Shown: positions 8,871 through 17,376, counted from the first letter of the stretch. The stretch is DNA of 64,000 nt from JAWXBK01 sp040878185 (GCA_040878185.1 JBBDMS010000035.1:1-64000), one strand, 5' to 3'. The notes: generated from the sequence alone by a model not told the origin. Program-made: numbers and translations.

Positions 8871-9293
8871 CTACGAAAGGCTCGCAAGAAGTGATCGAGC
8901 TTCTGCCTTTTCTGCATGGTTGGCCGTTGATTGGTCAATTGCAATGTTAAGTTTTTCCATATCATCAATATTCTGAACATTGCCTTTGCCGATTTGAACG
9001 TTTGACGAACTATGCACGTTGATACTGTGATCGATAACAACGGAAATGGGAGGTTTCGCTTCGCCTTCGACCACATCAACGCCGAAGCTCGTGATCCTTG
9101 CCACGCCCAACCCTCCAACGACTGGGCGCCACATAACAAGTCTGCTTTCGTTCAATTGCTCAAAGATATTGTGGAGCACATTTTCGTTTGCTTCCGGCAT
9201 ATTGAAACTCTGATCTACATTGATCAGGTCGCTCGTGTGTCGAAGATCGTATAGTGTCTTGAGCACCATACCCCTTATCTCATTGTCGCGCAT
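8871..9293 (-). CDS. winged-helix-like protein with RHIM-like amyloid motif
   Basis: 140-residue protein of unknown function in lower-GC DNA. Residues about 8-78 look like a winged-helix domain (LKTLYDLR, NVLHNIFEQLNESRLVMW, GVARITSFGVDVVEG). Residues 91-107 read INVHSSSNVQIGKGNVQ, whose core VQIGKGN matches the RHIM consensus (I/V-Q-x-G-x-x-N) used by amyloid signalling proteins in animals and by related bacterial motifs. A charged tail follows. It lies 42 nt after the restriction endonuclease stop, on the same strand, so it is probably co-transcribed. A regulatory or defence role is inference. Confidence 0.6.
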   Translation of the reverse strand: MRDNEIRGMVLKTLYDLRHTSDLINVDQSFNMPEANENVLHNIFEQLNESRLVMWRPVVGGLGVARITSFGVDVVEGEAKPPISVVIDHSINVHSSSNVQIGKGNVQNIDDMEKLNIAIDQSTANHAEKAEARSLLASLS

Positions 9294-9335
9294 TTTTCGG
9301 TTTTCCTTTTGATCCGAGTGCGCAGGTAATTCCTA

Positions 9336-10418
9336 TCAGCGAACGAGATCGGCAAGGTGGAAGGGACTCGCCCCATTGCCGTGAAGCATGATGATCTGAT
9401 TCGGTTCCGAAGCGAACCAAGCGAAGGATCCCCACGCTAAACCTGAAACAGTCTTCCGGAATCCGGTGGATTCACGATCCAAATATGCGGTCAGGAACGC
9501 GACTTGCGTGCGTTTGAATCCGGCCTCGTCAGTGAGCATTCGGAGTGCCTGTTGCCGGCGCGGAGTGATGGCGCCGTCGGTTGCAACAATCTCGACAAAC
9601 ACTAGCAGTATCTCGTCTATTCCGAGATCAACGAGGATCAAATCCGGTAGATTCCTGTCTGGTTTGATGTTTAGCTTGATCTTCGCGGCAAGTTTGTCAT
9701 CACTGGCTACGACTTTCTTTCCGCTTTCGCTCAGCCACAAGACGCCAGGCGTATGAAGAAACCGCGGCGCAAACTGTTCGATAACGGCCTGCGCAATCTT
9801 GGAGCTCGGACCCGGCGCCAGCAGCCGGGTATCTCCATTCGGGAAAGTGACACGTAAGCCGCTACGCCCGGCGGCCGCGCCCGATTGCACCAGCGTAACG
9901 CGGGCCAAAGCGCTTGGAGAAAAATGCGCCTTTTGAAATTCCTGGAGCCGTAGATCAAGATTGCGACCGGTGATACTAGGATCAAACAAGGCTGCAAAGT
10001 CCGCTTTCAGTGCATAACGAGGTTTACTCGATGTCGTCGGCAGATCGTCGCGCGCAATCACTGCCCCGATACTTACTAGACCGTCTCGCAACGACTCGTC
10101 GCGAATTGGCTCCCGCGTGTTGTCTGCATACCATCGGATACCAGGAATCCGGAGCTTTCGATCGTAAACGCCCTTGGCATATTTCATGCGCGCTGTGGGT
10201 TCGAACTTAAGCGCTTGTTTGTCGGTCATACGATAGACATGGATTGGCGCTAGGTAACGGCCCGTGTCTTCCACCGCCCCAATGTACAGCATTGCGAATA
10301 CAGTGCTGGCAGCGAGCTCACGAACACAGTAGTTGCGATTTGATATGCCCTTGGGGAAAATTTTTGGCAGCCTTTCGGCCACCAACTGGCGCGTCACATA
10401 GGGCAGAAGATCCTTCAT
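9336..10418 (-). CDS. BsuBI/PstI-family type II restriction endonuclease
   Basis: 360-residue endonuclease of the BsuBI/PstI family, whose characterised members recognise CTGCAG. The N-terminal half (to about 230) resembles the family's helical recognition domain. The catalytic C-terminal domain contains LPDLILVDLG (258-266), VEIVATDGAITPRRQQAL (275-292) and VAFLTAYLDR, ending with WFASEPNQIIMLHGN. These correspond to the catalytic Asp/Glu core of PstI. It starts 3 nt after the methyltransferase stop, so the pair forms an operon with modification first. The target sequence is inferred by family only. Confidence 0.9.
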   Translation of the reverse strand: MKDLLPYVTRQLVAERLPKIFPKGISNRNYCVRELAASTVFAMLYIGAVEDTGRYLAPIHVYRMTDKQALKFEPTARMKYAKGVYDRKLRIPGIRWYADNTREPIRDESLRDGLVSIGAVIARDDLPTTSSKPRYALKADFAALFDPSITGRNLDLRLQEFQKAHFSPSALARVTLVQSGAAAGRSGLRVTFPNGDTRLLAPGPSSKIAQAVIEQFAPRFLHTPGVLWLSESGKKVVASDDKLAAKIKLNIKPDRNLPDLILVDLGIDEILLVFVEIVATDGAITPRRQQALRMLTDEAGFKRTQVAFLTAYLDRESTGFRKTVSGLAWGSFAWFASEPNQIIMLHGNGASPFHLADLVR

Positions 10419-10421
10419 CGC

Positions 10422-12224
10422 TCAAAGAATGTTGCGATAGAGTCGTTCAAAAGCAGCGTTAATTGCACCTCTGTCGCATTTCTTGCGGACCAATCGCGCC
10501 ACATCTTCAAGGTTGTCAGGGCTTGGCATGGGTAACGACTCAAGCTCGTATGCCGAAACCGCAACGCTCCCACTTACGCAACGAAAAGCCCGGTCTGCAA
10601 CTGTGCTGTTCAGGAAAGCAGCAAGCACATCCGCTGGAACTTTTGATCGACCCGTAATCGGCCGCAGCATGTTAAGGTGATTCTCGATGACAACGGCGCC
10701 ATGTCGGCTCAATAGACTCTTCGGCAAGGCCGTAGCAATTAGTCGCCTGCTCTGTTCTTTGGCGGTCGTGCGTTGCAACAGAACGCACGGGTCACTAGTA
10801 ATCAACCAATTATCTCCTTGCCGAAGCTCGAAATATGGCATGTGATTTCTCTTCTCGGCGCGCCAGATAAACCTCCCTTCCGCCGTGATGGCCTCGGCCC
10901 AGATAAGGGGTAGACGGTTGCGTCCGGGACCGTTCGCAAGCTGATCCTTGTGGCGATTCCATACTAGTGGCCCGGTGCTGACGCTGTATCCCCAATCGCG
11001 AAGCCGATGCTCCGTGGCGGTAAGTGTTTTGACAATCGGTGCCTGCGGTACGTTCCGCGGAAGGATCCAAGGCTGGGAAATGTCGGTCGGAAGCGCGAAA
11101 GTACCTGCATCCGATGTCTTGATGCGGTCTGCACGTTCGGGCCTGATTTCAGAAACAGTGACAGTAACGCTCGACGCGCCGCGTTTGTACGTTGCCAACA
11201 ATGTTTCCTGCAGGACGTCGTCGAAGACACCTTTGCGAACCGATACGAAATCTATGTTAACCGGCGGTGCTTCGCATCGCAGCAACGCGCGCAGGTTCTT
11301 GAAATACTCTCCAGCGAGAAAGCTTGTTGGCGTCAGATAGGCAATCACGCCGTCGTCCTTGGTGTGATGCAGCGCCATATCGGTAAAAAGTCCGTAGAGG
11401 TTCGCATGCCCGAACAGGCTCCGCTTGTAACGCGACCTGTCGGCCGGTGCGAGCCGTACTCGGCCATAGGGCGGATTGCCGATCACGAGATCAAACCGGT
11501 CACTCGGCGAATCTTGGGCCAGACTATCACACACGGTTACGAGAACCGGGAGTCGGCGCCTGGTCTTTTGTGTGACCGGCAGGAGAACGGCATCGAGCGC
11601 AACTTGCGAGAGCCAGGCCGCGAATGGATCGATTTCGTAACCTTGCAGCCGGTTCGAAATATTCTCGATCAGGATTCGAGGACTGCATCCCGGTAACTCA
11701 GTCAGAATTCGCTGCGCTACGGGCGCGAGAAATGCGCCGCCGCCACAAGCTGGGTCGAGAACACGACAGCGCGTCCAGTCGACACCGGCGTCAGTCGCTT
11801 TCTCGATCAGACGCGCGGTAAGGGCGGGGGGCGTATAGTAGACGCCATATTCCGACCGATGTTCCGCTGGCAACATCCCGGTGTAGATCAGCCCGATATG
11901 ATAGGCGGCGGTTTCGGCGTCGAGTTCCGCCGCCGCCTTTCCGAGAGTCTGGGCCAGCGTTCTGGCTGTCTCTGGCAGGCGCATAGGCTCGAATGTCTGA
12001 AAGTGCTCGCGCAGCGGAACAGCGGCATGGCCGGTCCCTGCGAGGCACCGCCACCATTCTGCAACAACGTGCTCGCAGAAGGATCGCGCGAGCGGAAGGC
12101 GTGTTGCCGCATCGCTGCGGTCAGCGAAGGTACGGGTAGCGATCCGCCCACTGCTCAGGAGTTCGTCAGGTGACGATGGATTCGCGATCGATTCGAAGGG
12201 GGTGGCGAGCTGAGCCCTCGGCAT
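10422..12224 (-). CDS. N6-adenine DNA methyltransferase of the R-M system
   Basis: 600-residue SAM-dependent methyltransferase that protects host DNA from the adjacent endonuclease. Motif X-like EYGVYYTPP is at about 125-133, the SAM-binding motif DPACGGGAFL at 157-166, and the catalytic NPPYG at 250-254. The order and the NPPY form indicate a gamma-class N6-adenine enzyme, as for M.PstI and M.BsuBI. The start was set at 12224, where ATG follows GGGGAAACC. An upstream in-frame extension looks non-coding and AT-rich. The gene precedes the endonuclease, so methylation can begin before cutting. Confidence 0.92.
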   Translation of the reverse strand: MPRAQLATPFESIANPSSPDELLSSGRIATRTFADRSDAATRLPLARSFCEHVVAEWWRCLAGTGHAAVPLREHFQTFEPMRLPETARTLAQTLGKAAAELDAETAAYHIGLIYTGMLPAEHRSEYGVYYTPPALTARLIEKATDAGVDWTRCRVLDPACGGGAFLAPVAQRILTELPGCSPRILIENISNRLQGYEIDPFAAWLSQVALDAVLLPVTQKTRRRLPVLVTVCDSLAQDSPSDRFDLVIGNPPYGRVRLAPADRSRYKRSLFGHANLYGLFTDMALHHTKDDGVIAYLTPTSFLAGEYFKNLRALLRCEAPPVNIDFVSVRKGVFDDVLQETLLATYKRGASSVTVTVSEIRPERADRIKTSDAGTFALPTDISQPWILPRNVPQAPIVKTLTATEHRLRDWGYSVSTGPLVWNRHKDQLANGPGRNRLPLIWAEAITAEGRFIWRAEKRNHMPYFELRQGDNWLITSDPCVLLQRTTAKEQSRRLIATALPKSLLSRHGAVVIENHLNMLRPITGRSKVPADVLAAFLNSTVADRAFRCVSGSVAVSAYELESLPMPSPDNLEDVARLVRKKCDRGAINAAFERLYRNIL

Positions 12225-12343
12225 GGTTTCCCCGATCTTGCCTACGCCGGCCCATTTCGGCGCGTATAGCGAGACAATATCGTAGTATCTAGAACAAATA
12301 AAGAACAAAATACCGCAAGTAATGCAGCCTTAAATTAGACCCC
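12225..12343 (-). promoter_or_regulatory. AT-rich promoter region of the R-M operon
   Basis: About 120 bases upstream of the methyltransferase start are markedly AT-rich against the surrounding high-GC DNA, especially 12275-12335 (for example CTAGAACAAATAAAG). This is the only plausible promoter for the leftward methyltransferase-endonuclease-RHIM operon. It also separates that operon from parB, which ends at 12344. I cannot assign exact -35/-10 boxes. No C-protein gene or C-box was recognised. Confidence 0.45.
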
Positions 12344-13279
12344 CTACCGCAGCTTCTCGATCAGCCCGTCGAGCTGGTCGAGATCGGCATAGCGGATCGA
12401 AATCGTGCCGCCCTTCGCGCCCTTATGCTCGATCGAGACGCGAAGCCCGAGCCGCGACGTGAGATCGCGTTCGAGCGCGCGCGTGTCGGCATCCTTGCCC
12501 GGCGCCTTTTTGCCGGAACCGGCACCGCGCGCCTTGCGCCGTCCGCGCGCCGGATCGGCCGGCGAGACCAGCGCCTCGACCTGGCGCGCACTCAAGCCTT
12601 CGGCGACGATCTGTTTTGCCAGCGCATGCGCATCGCCGCGTCCGACCAGCGCGCGCGCATGCGCGAAACGCAGCTCGCCATTGTCGATCATCGCGCGTAC
12701 CGGCTCGGGCAGCGACAGAAGGCGCAGCAGGTTCGTCACGTGCGAGCGGCTCTTGCCGAGCTCGGTCGCCAGCAGCTCCTGCGTATGGCCGAACTCCTCG
12801 ATCAGCCGGCGGTAGCCTTCGGCCTCTTCGACCGGCGTCAGATCGGCGCGCTGCACGTTCTCGAGGATCGCGAGTTCAAGCGCGCCGCGATCGTCGAGCG
12901 CGCGCTCGACAATGGGCACCTCATGCAGGGTCGCTTCCTGCGCGGCACGCCAGCGCCGTTCGCCGGCGACGATCTCGTATTCGCCCGGCTTCGACGGATG
13001 CGGCCGCACCAGGATCGGCTGCAGCACGCCGTTGATCCGGATCGACTGCGCGAGCGCGGAGAGTTCCTTCTGATCGAAACGCCGGCGCGGCTGGAAGCGG
13101 CCGGGATGCAGATGCTCGATCGGTACCGATCGTGCCCCGGCGCGTGCAGCGGCGCGCGCCGCCTGCGCGGCGGGCGAGGCGGCCTCGGCGGCATCGTCGC
13201 TGCCGAGCAGCGCCGAAAGCCCGCGGCCGAGATGCCGCTTCGGCAACGGGGCGGGGGGTTTCGTTTCCTTCGCACTCAT
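12344..13279 (-). CDS. parB: chromosome partitioning protein ParB
   Basis: Binds parS sites near the origin and spreads as a CTP-dependent clamp to organise and segregate the chromosome. The 311-residue product has the N-terminal LGRGLSALLG box that contacts ParA, the ParB/Srx CTPase motif GERRWRAA, and the helix-turn-helix TQELLATELGKSRSHVTNLL. A C-terminal dimerisation domain follows. ATG at 13279 is preferred over the GTG at 13288 because GGAGGGG lies 10 nt upstream of it. It follows parA but is separated from it by 220 nt that carry a repeat. Confidence 0.96.
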   Translation of the reverse strand: MSAKETKPPAPLPKRHLGRGLSALLGSDDAAEAASPAAQAARAAARAGARSVPIEHLHPGRFQPRRRFDQKELSALAQSIRINGVLQPILVRPHPSKPGEYEIVAGERRWRAAQEATLHEVPIVERALDDRGALELAILENVQRADLTPVEEAEGYRRLIEEFGHTQELLATELGKSRSHVTNLLRLLSLPEPVRAMIDNGELRFAHARALVGRGDAHALAKQIVAEGLSARQVEALVSPADPARGRRKARGAGSGKKAPGKDADTRALERDLTSRLGLRVSIEHKGAKGGTISIRYADLDQLDGLIEKLR

Positions 13280-13295
13280 GCCGCGCACACCCCTC

Positions 13296-13435
13296 CATCG
13301 TCATGGCCGGGCGTGACCCGGCCATCCATTCTGGGGCCGGGCGTGATCACGGAACGCAGCATCGATGACGGTGCCAGGCACGATCCATCGCGGGGCGGCG
13401 CCATGGATTGCCGGGTCAAGCCCGGCAATGACAAC
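13296..13435. repeat. palindromic repeat between parA and parB
   Basis: Two inverted hairpins of the GTCATTGCCG family. One at 13300-13327 reads GTCATGGCCGGGCG...ACCCGGCCATCC, and one at 13402-13432 reads ATTGCCGGGTCAAGCCCGGCAATGAC. They are joined by about 75 bases. Together they make up most of the 220-base gap between parA and parB, genes that are usually nearly contiguous. In the transcript they would form strong stem-loops between the two cistrons. Confidence 0.75.
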
Positions 13436-13499
13436 TGGAAGATCGGACGGCAGACGGCGTCAATCGCGTCCGGCGATGACAAAATGGAGAGCGACGCAC

Positions 13500-14450
13500 T
13501 CATGCCGCACCGGCGATCGTGGCATTCGCGGCCGGGTTGATTCCGCCCTCGCGCCGCAACAATTCGCTCGCGAGATGGATATAGGCCTGCGATCCGGCGC
13601 AGCGCACGTCGTAGAGCAGCACCGGCTTGCCGTAGCTCGGCGCTTCGGAGACGCGCACATTGCGCGGAATGACCGTCTCGTAAACCTTGTCGCCGAAATG
13701 CCCGCGCACGTCGGCCGCGACCTGGTCGGAGAGCGAGTTGCGCTTGTCGTACATCGTGAGCACGACGCCCTGGATCTCGAGCGCCGGATTGAGATGGCGC
13801 TTCACGCGGTCGATCGTGCCCATCAGATGCGAGAGCCCCTCGAGCGCATAGAACTCGCATTGCAGCGGCACCAGAACCGCGTCGGCCGCGACCAGCGCAT
13901 TGAGCGTGAGGAGGCCGAGCGAGGGCGGGCAGTCGATAAGAATATATTCATAGAGGCTGCGCAGCGGATCGAGCGCCTCCTTGAGCCGCCGCTCGCGCCG
14001 TTCCTCGCCGACCAGCTCGAGCTCGGCACCGGTCAGGTCGAGCGAGGCGGGGATGATGTCCATGCCGGGCACGCCGGTCGGCTTTATCGCGGTCTCGCCC
14101 GGCGCCTCGCCCATGATTACCTGATAGGAGGTCACCTGGCGCGAGGGCGGGTCGATCCCGAGACCCGTTGAGGCATTTCCTTGCGCATCGAGGTCCAGAA
14201 TTAAAACTTTCTTGCCGCAAGCGGCCAGAGCGGTCGCCAGATTGACCGTGGTCGTCGTCTTGCCGACACCGCCTTTCTGGTTGGCGATCGCGAGGATGCG
14301 GCTCCGGCGGCCGCCGGAGGCGGCCTCTTTGAGCGCGCCGGAGGCGGCCTCTTTGCGCGCACCGGAGGCGGCCTCTTCGAGCACCGCCGGCTCGGGTTCG
14401 TTGGCGGTCGATCCGGCGGCGCTATCGTCCGTTCTGTCGGCGGCTTGCAT
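13500..14450 (-). CDS. parA: chromosome partitioning ATPase ParA
   Basis: Walker-type ATPase that drives origin segregation with ParB. The deviant Walker A KGGVGKTTTTVNLA lies near residue 60, followed by LDLDAQGNASTGLG and YILIDCPPSLGLLTLNAL. The 316-residue protein carries an N-terminal extension of about 50 residues absent from minimal ParAs. It includes three consecutive 8-residue units (EEAASGAR, KEAASGAL, KEAASGGR; residues 25-48), matched by a 24-bp tandem repeat at 14307-14378. The start overlaps the end of rsmG by 29 nt. Confidence 0.97.
   Translation of the reverse strand: MQAADRTDDSAAGSTANEPEPAVLEEAASGARKEAASGALKEAASGGRRSRILAIANQKGGVGKTTTTVNLATALAACGKKVLILDLDAQGNASTGLGIDPPSRQVTSYQVIMGEAPGETAIKPTGVPGMDIIPASLDLTGAELELVGEERRERRLKEALDPLRSLYEYILIDCPPSLGLLTLNALVAADAVLVPLQCEFYALEGLSHLMGTIDRVKRHLNPALEIQGVVLTMYDKRNSLSDQVAADVRGHFGDKVYETVIPRNVRVSEAPSYGKPVLLYDVRCAGSQAYIHLASELLRREGGINPAANATIAGAA
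14307..14378. repeat. 24-bp tandem repeat (3 units) inside parA
   Basis: Three consecutive 24-bp units at 14307-14330, 14331-14354 and 14355-14378 share the core CCGGAGGCGGCCTCTT. They encode the EAASGA-type repeats of the ParA N-terminal extension. The unit length is a multiple of three, so slippage would change length in frame. Confidence 0.85.
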
Positions 14451-15141
14451 GGCGGATTTCCAGAATCGTGGCGCGCGGATCGGTCAGGCTCGGATGTTCG
14501 GCGAGGGTCATTGTCCAGCCTTTGTGCGCCTCGGTCAATTCGGCGGCGGCATCGGCGCCCTTCGGAAAGAGGCAAAGAGTTTCGGCACTTAGCCAGGGTT
14601 CAGCGAGCGCGAGCAGCCGGGCGAGGGGGGCGAGCGCGCGGGCCGTCACCAGGTCGGCGGGGATCGGATCGAGGCTCTCGGCCCGGGCCCGCAGGACCGT
14701 GACGCGGTCCTTCGCAGCCGGCCCCAAGGTCGCCCGGGCGGCCTCGGCGAGAAAGGTCGCCTTGCGCCCGTCCGATTCGATCAGGGTGACGACAAGATCG
14801 GGCCGCAGGATCGCGAGCACGAGGCCGGGAAAGCCGGCGCCCGAGCCGAGATCGACCAGGGTCGTGGCGCCTCCATCGGGAAGCGGGGCCGGGATCAGGG
14901 GCAGAAGCTGCGCCGAATCGAGAAAATGGCGGCGCCAGAGATCCGGCAACGTGGCCGGGCCGACGAGGTTGATCCGGGCCTGCCATTTCGCCAAGAGGGT
15001 AGCGTAACTATCTAAAATCGTTAGGAAATCGCCGTCCGTTTCACGGGAAACATTCGCCGGAAGCCCCCTGAGGAAGGCGGCGAACGCGGCCCGGCCGGGA
15101 TCGATGCCGGGATCGGCGTCATCCGCCGGCCTGCTTCTCAT
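14422..15141 (-). CDS. rsmG: 16S rRNA (guanine527-N7) methyltransferase RsmG
   Basis: Methylates G527 of 16S rRNA using SAM. The 239-residue protein contains the SAM-binding loop VDLGSGAGFPGLVLAI and RRHFLDSAQLLPL, both typical of RsmG (GidB). Near residue 30 it reads NVSRETDG. The codons for NVSRET coincide with a parS-like site (15038-15051), an arrangement known in other bacteria. It overlaps mnmG by 4 nt upstream and parA by 29 nt downstream, so it sits in the middle of the mnmE-mnmG-rsmG-parA-parB block. Confidence 0.97.
   Translation of the reverse strand: MRSRPADDADPGIDPGRAAFAAFLRGLPANVSRETDGDFLTILDSYATLLAKWQARINLVGPATLPDLWRRHFLDSAQLLPLIPAPLPDGGATTLVDLGSGAGFPGLVLAILRPDLVVTLIESDGRKATFLAEAARATLGPAAKDRVTVLRARAESLDPIPADLVTARALAPLARLLALAEPWLSAETLCLFPKGADAAAELTEAHKGWTMTLAEHPSLTDPRATILEIRHASRRQNGR
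15038..15051. promoter_or_regulatory. parS-like ParB-binding site inside rsmG
   Basis: The 14-mer GTTTCACGGGAAAC (GTTTCCCGTGAAAC on the minus strand) differs from the parS consensus GTTNCACGTGNAAC at one central position. It falls on the NVSRET codons of rsmG, a well-known location for parS. A second site with the same CCCGTG core lies at 17211. Confidence 0.7.
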
Positions 15142-17141
15142 GCGGCGGACTGTGCGGCGCCGGTGGCGCTTTTCGCACCGCTTTTCACGAAGCGGAGGAG
15201 GGCGACCAAAGCGGCCGGGGTCACGCCGGCGATCCGGGCCGCCTGGCCCAGCGTAGCCGGCCGCGCCGCACCGAGCTTCTGGCGGACCTCGTTCGAGAGC
15301 CCGCCGATCGTGCCGTAATCGAGATGATCGGGCAGGCGCAGCGCCTCGTCCTTGCGGAACGCCCGGATATCGGCCTCCTGGCGCTCCAGATAGCCGCGAT
15401 AGAGGCCGTCGATCTCGAGCTGTTCGGCGATATCCGGGGCAAGCCCGCTTAGTTCCGGCCAGATCGCGGCGAGGCGGGCGAGGGTGATTTCGGGATAGCC
15501 GAGCAGGTCCGCCGCCGAGCGGCGGATCCCGTCGCGATTGACCGGAATCCCCTGATTCCGCAGGAAATCCGGGGTTTCCGAGAGCGATTCGGCCAGGTTT
15601 CGCGCCGCCGCGAGCGCCGCCTTCTTGGCCGCAAACGCCCGCGCGCGTGCCGGCCCCACGACGCCGATGGCCGCGCCCTTTTCGGTCAGCCGCTGGTCGG
15701 CATTGTCGGCCCGCAGCGACAAGCGGTACTCGGCGCGCGAGGTGAACATGCGATAGGGCTCGGCCGTGCCGCGGGTCGTCAGATCGTCGACCATGACGCC
15801 GATATAGGCCTCGGCCCGATCGATCCGGAAGGCCGGATCGGCGGCCCGATCAATTCGGAAGGATTCGCCTTGATTCACCCCGGCGCCGGCCGAACCCCCG
15901 AGCGAACCAGCCGCCAGAGCCGCGTTGATCCCGGCGAGCAGCCCCTGCGCCGCCGCCTCCTCGTACCCCGTCGTGCCGTTGATCTGGCCGGCCAGAAAAA
16001 GCCCGGAAATCCGCCGCGTTTCCAGGCTGTCGGTCAGCTCGCGCGGGTCGACATGGTCGTATTCGATGGCATAGCCCGGCCGGATCATGGCGGCGCGCTC
16101 GAGCCCGGGGATCGTCGCGAGCAGCGCCCGCTGCACCGCCTCGGGCAACGCGGTCGAAATCCCGTTCGGATAGACCGTGGGATCATCCAGCCCCTCGGGC
16201 TCGAGGAAGATCTGGTGGCGCGTCCGGTCGGCGAAGCGGACGATTTTATCCTCGACCGAGGGGCAATAGCGCGGGCCCGTGCCCTCGATCTGGCCGGAAT
16301 AGACCGGCGAAAACCGCAGATTTTCGCGGATGATGTCGTGGGTCGCCTCTGTCGTCGCGGTGATGCCGCAGTCGATCTGGGGCGTTTCGATCCGGTCCCT
16401 CAGGAACGACATCGGGGTCGGCGGATCGTCGCCCTTCTGCATCTCGAGCCCGGCCCAGTCGATCGTCCGCCCGTCGAGCCGCGGCGGCGTCCCGGTCTTG
16501 AGCCGCCCGAGGCGGAATTCGAGCCGCGCCAGGGTCTCGGCGAGCCCGATCGAGGGCTTTTCGCCGTGCCGGCCGGCCGGAAACTGCTGTTCGCCGATAT
16601 GAATGACGCCGCGCAGGAAGGTCCCGGTGGTGATGACCACGGCGCCCCCCCGGATCGCCGCCCCCGACCCCGTCAGAACCCCGGAAACCCGCCGGATACC
16701 GCCCTTTTCCTCGAGAATCAGATCTTCGGCCCCGTCCTCCCGGATATCGAGACCCGGCGTTTCGGCGAGCAGGCGCCGGATCGCCAGGCGATAGAGCTTG
16801 CGGTCGGCCTGGGCGCGCGGGCCGCGAACGGCCGGGCCCTTGGACCGGTTCAGCATGCGGAACTGGATGCCGCCTTCGTCGATCGCGCGCGCCATGAGGC
16901 CATCGAGCGCGTCGATCTCACGGACCAGATGCCCCTTGGCGAGCCCGCCGATCGCGGGATTGCACGACATTTCGCCGATCGTCGCGGCCGCGTGGGTCAA
17001 AAGCAGCGTTGCTGCGCCCATCCGCGCCGAGGCAGCGGCCGCTTCGGCGCCGGCATGGCCGCCGCCGATGACGATCACGTCGTAGCGGGTCGCTTCGCCC
17101 GGATATCGCGCTGCGTCGTCAAACAGGTTCGCGTCGCTCAT
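15138..17141 (-). CDS. mnmG: tRNA uridine-5-carboxymethylaminomethyl modification enzyme MnmG
   Basis: FAD-dependent enzyme that works with MnmE to modify the wobble uridine U34 of several tRNAs. The 667-residue protein has the N-terminal dinucleotide-binding loop VIGGGHAGAEAAAA, the family signature SCNPAIGGLAKGHLVREID, and the C-terminal helical domain that docks MnmE. The start ATG at 17141 lies 70 nt after a parS-like site. It is 265 nt downstream of mnmE and overlaps rsmG by 4 nt (ATGA). Confidence 0.97.
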   Translation of the reverse strand: MSDANLFDDAARYPGEATRYDVIVIGGGHAGAEAAAASARMGAATLLLTHAAATIGEMSCNPAIGGLAKGHLVREIDALDGLMARAIDEGGIQFRMLNRSKGPAVRGPRAQADRKLYRLAIRRLLAETPGLDIREDGAEDLILEEKGGIRRVSGVLTGSGAAIRGGAVVITTGTFLRGVIHIGEQQFPAGRHGEKPSIGLAETLARLEFRLGRLKTGTPPRLDGRTIDWAGLEMQKGDDPPTPMSFLRDRIETPQIDCGITATTEATHDIIRENLRFSPVYSGQIEGTGPRYCPSVEDKIVRFADRTRHQIFLEPEGLDDPTVYPNGISTALPEAVQRALLATIPGLERAAMIRPGYAIEYDHVDPRELTDSLETRRISGLFLAGQINGTTGYEEAAAQGLLAGINAALAAGSLGGSAGAGVNQGESFRIDRAADPAFRIDRAEAYIGVMVDDLTTRGTAEPYRMFTSRAEYRLSLRADNADQRLTEKGAAIGVVGPARARAFAAKKAALAAARNLAESLSETPDFLRNQGIPVNRDGIRRSAADLLGYPEITLARLAAIWPELSGLAPDIAEQLEIDGLYRGYLERQEADIRAFRKDEALRLPDHLDYGTIGGLSNEVRQKLGAARPATLGQAARIAGVTPAALVALLRFVKSGAKSATGAAQSAA

Positions 17142-17210
17142 GGTCGCGGAATGTAAGGACGGCCGGCGCCAGGGTCAAAGCGAAGCGCCGGACCGGGAGC
17201 CGGCCCCGAT

Positions 17211-17224
17211 GTTCCACGGGAAAC
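17211..17224. promoter_or_regulatory. parS-like ParB-binding site upstream of mnmG
   Basis: GTTCCACGGGAAAC; on the minus strand GTTTCCCGTGGAAC. It matches parS consensus GTTNCACGTGNAAC except for the same central A-to-C change seen in the rsmG site. The shared core argues that both are real sites for this ParB. It lies in the mnmE-mnmG gap, about 70 bases before the mnmG start. Confidence 0.7.
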
Positions 17225-17299
17225 GGATGACGATTGATGTGCCCGTGCAGGGGGTTACGGCCCCTCGCCTCGCATCGGATAGGCCGCCGCAACGTTTGA

Positions 17300-17376
17300 A
17301 CCTCATGGTGAGCCCCCTGAGCCCGACGAAGGGCGAACCATAAGGCCCTCATCCTTCGACAGGCTCAGGATGAGGC
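17300..17376. repeat. palindromic repeat (TTCGACAGGCTCAGGATGAGG family)
   Basis: Contains CCTCATGGTGAGCCC at 17301 and CTCATCCTTCGACAGGCTCA from about 17348, an inverted repeat around CCTTCGACAGG. Related copies occur at 20922-20950 and, more degenerate, at 39931-39955. It occupies the gap between the mnmE stop and the parS-like site, and could form a hairpin on the mnmE transcript. Confidence 0.65.

Noticed and set aside
10422..12308. Methyltransferase start upstream at 12308
   Set aside because: The extra 28 residues lie in AT-rich promoter-like DNA. ATG at 12224 has a good ribosome binding site and a family-like N-terminus.
12344..13288. GTG at 13288 as parB start
   Set aside because: It would add only three residues and sits directly on the ribosome binding site, whereas ATG at 13279 has GGAGGGG at a normal distance.
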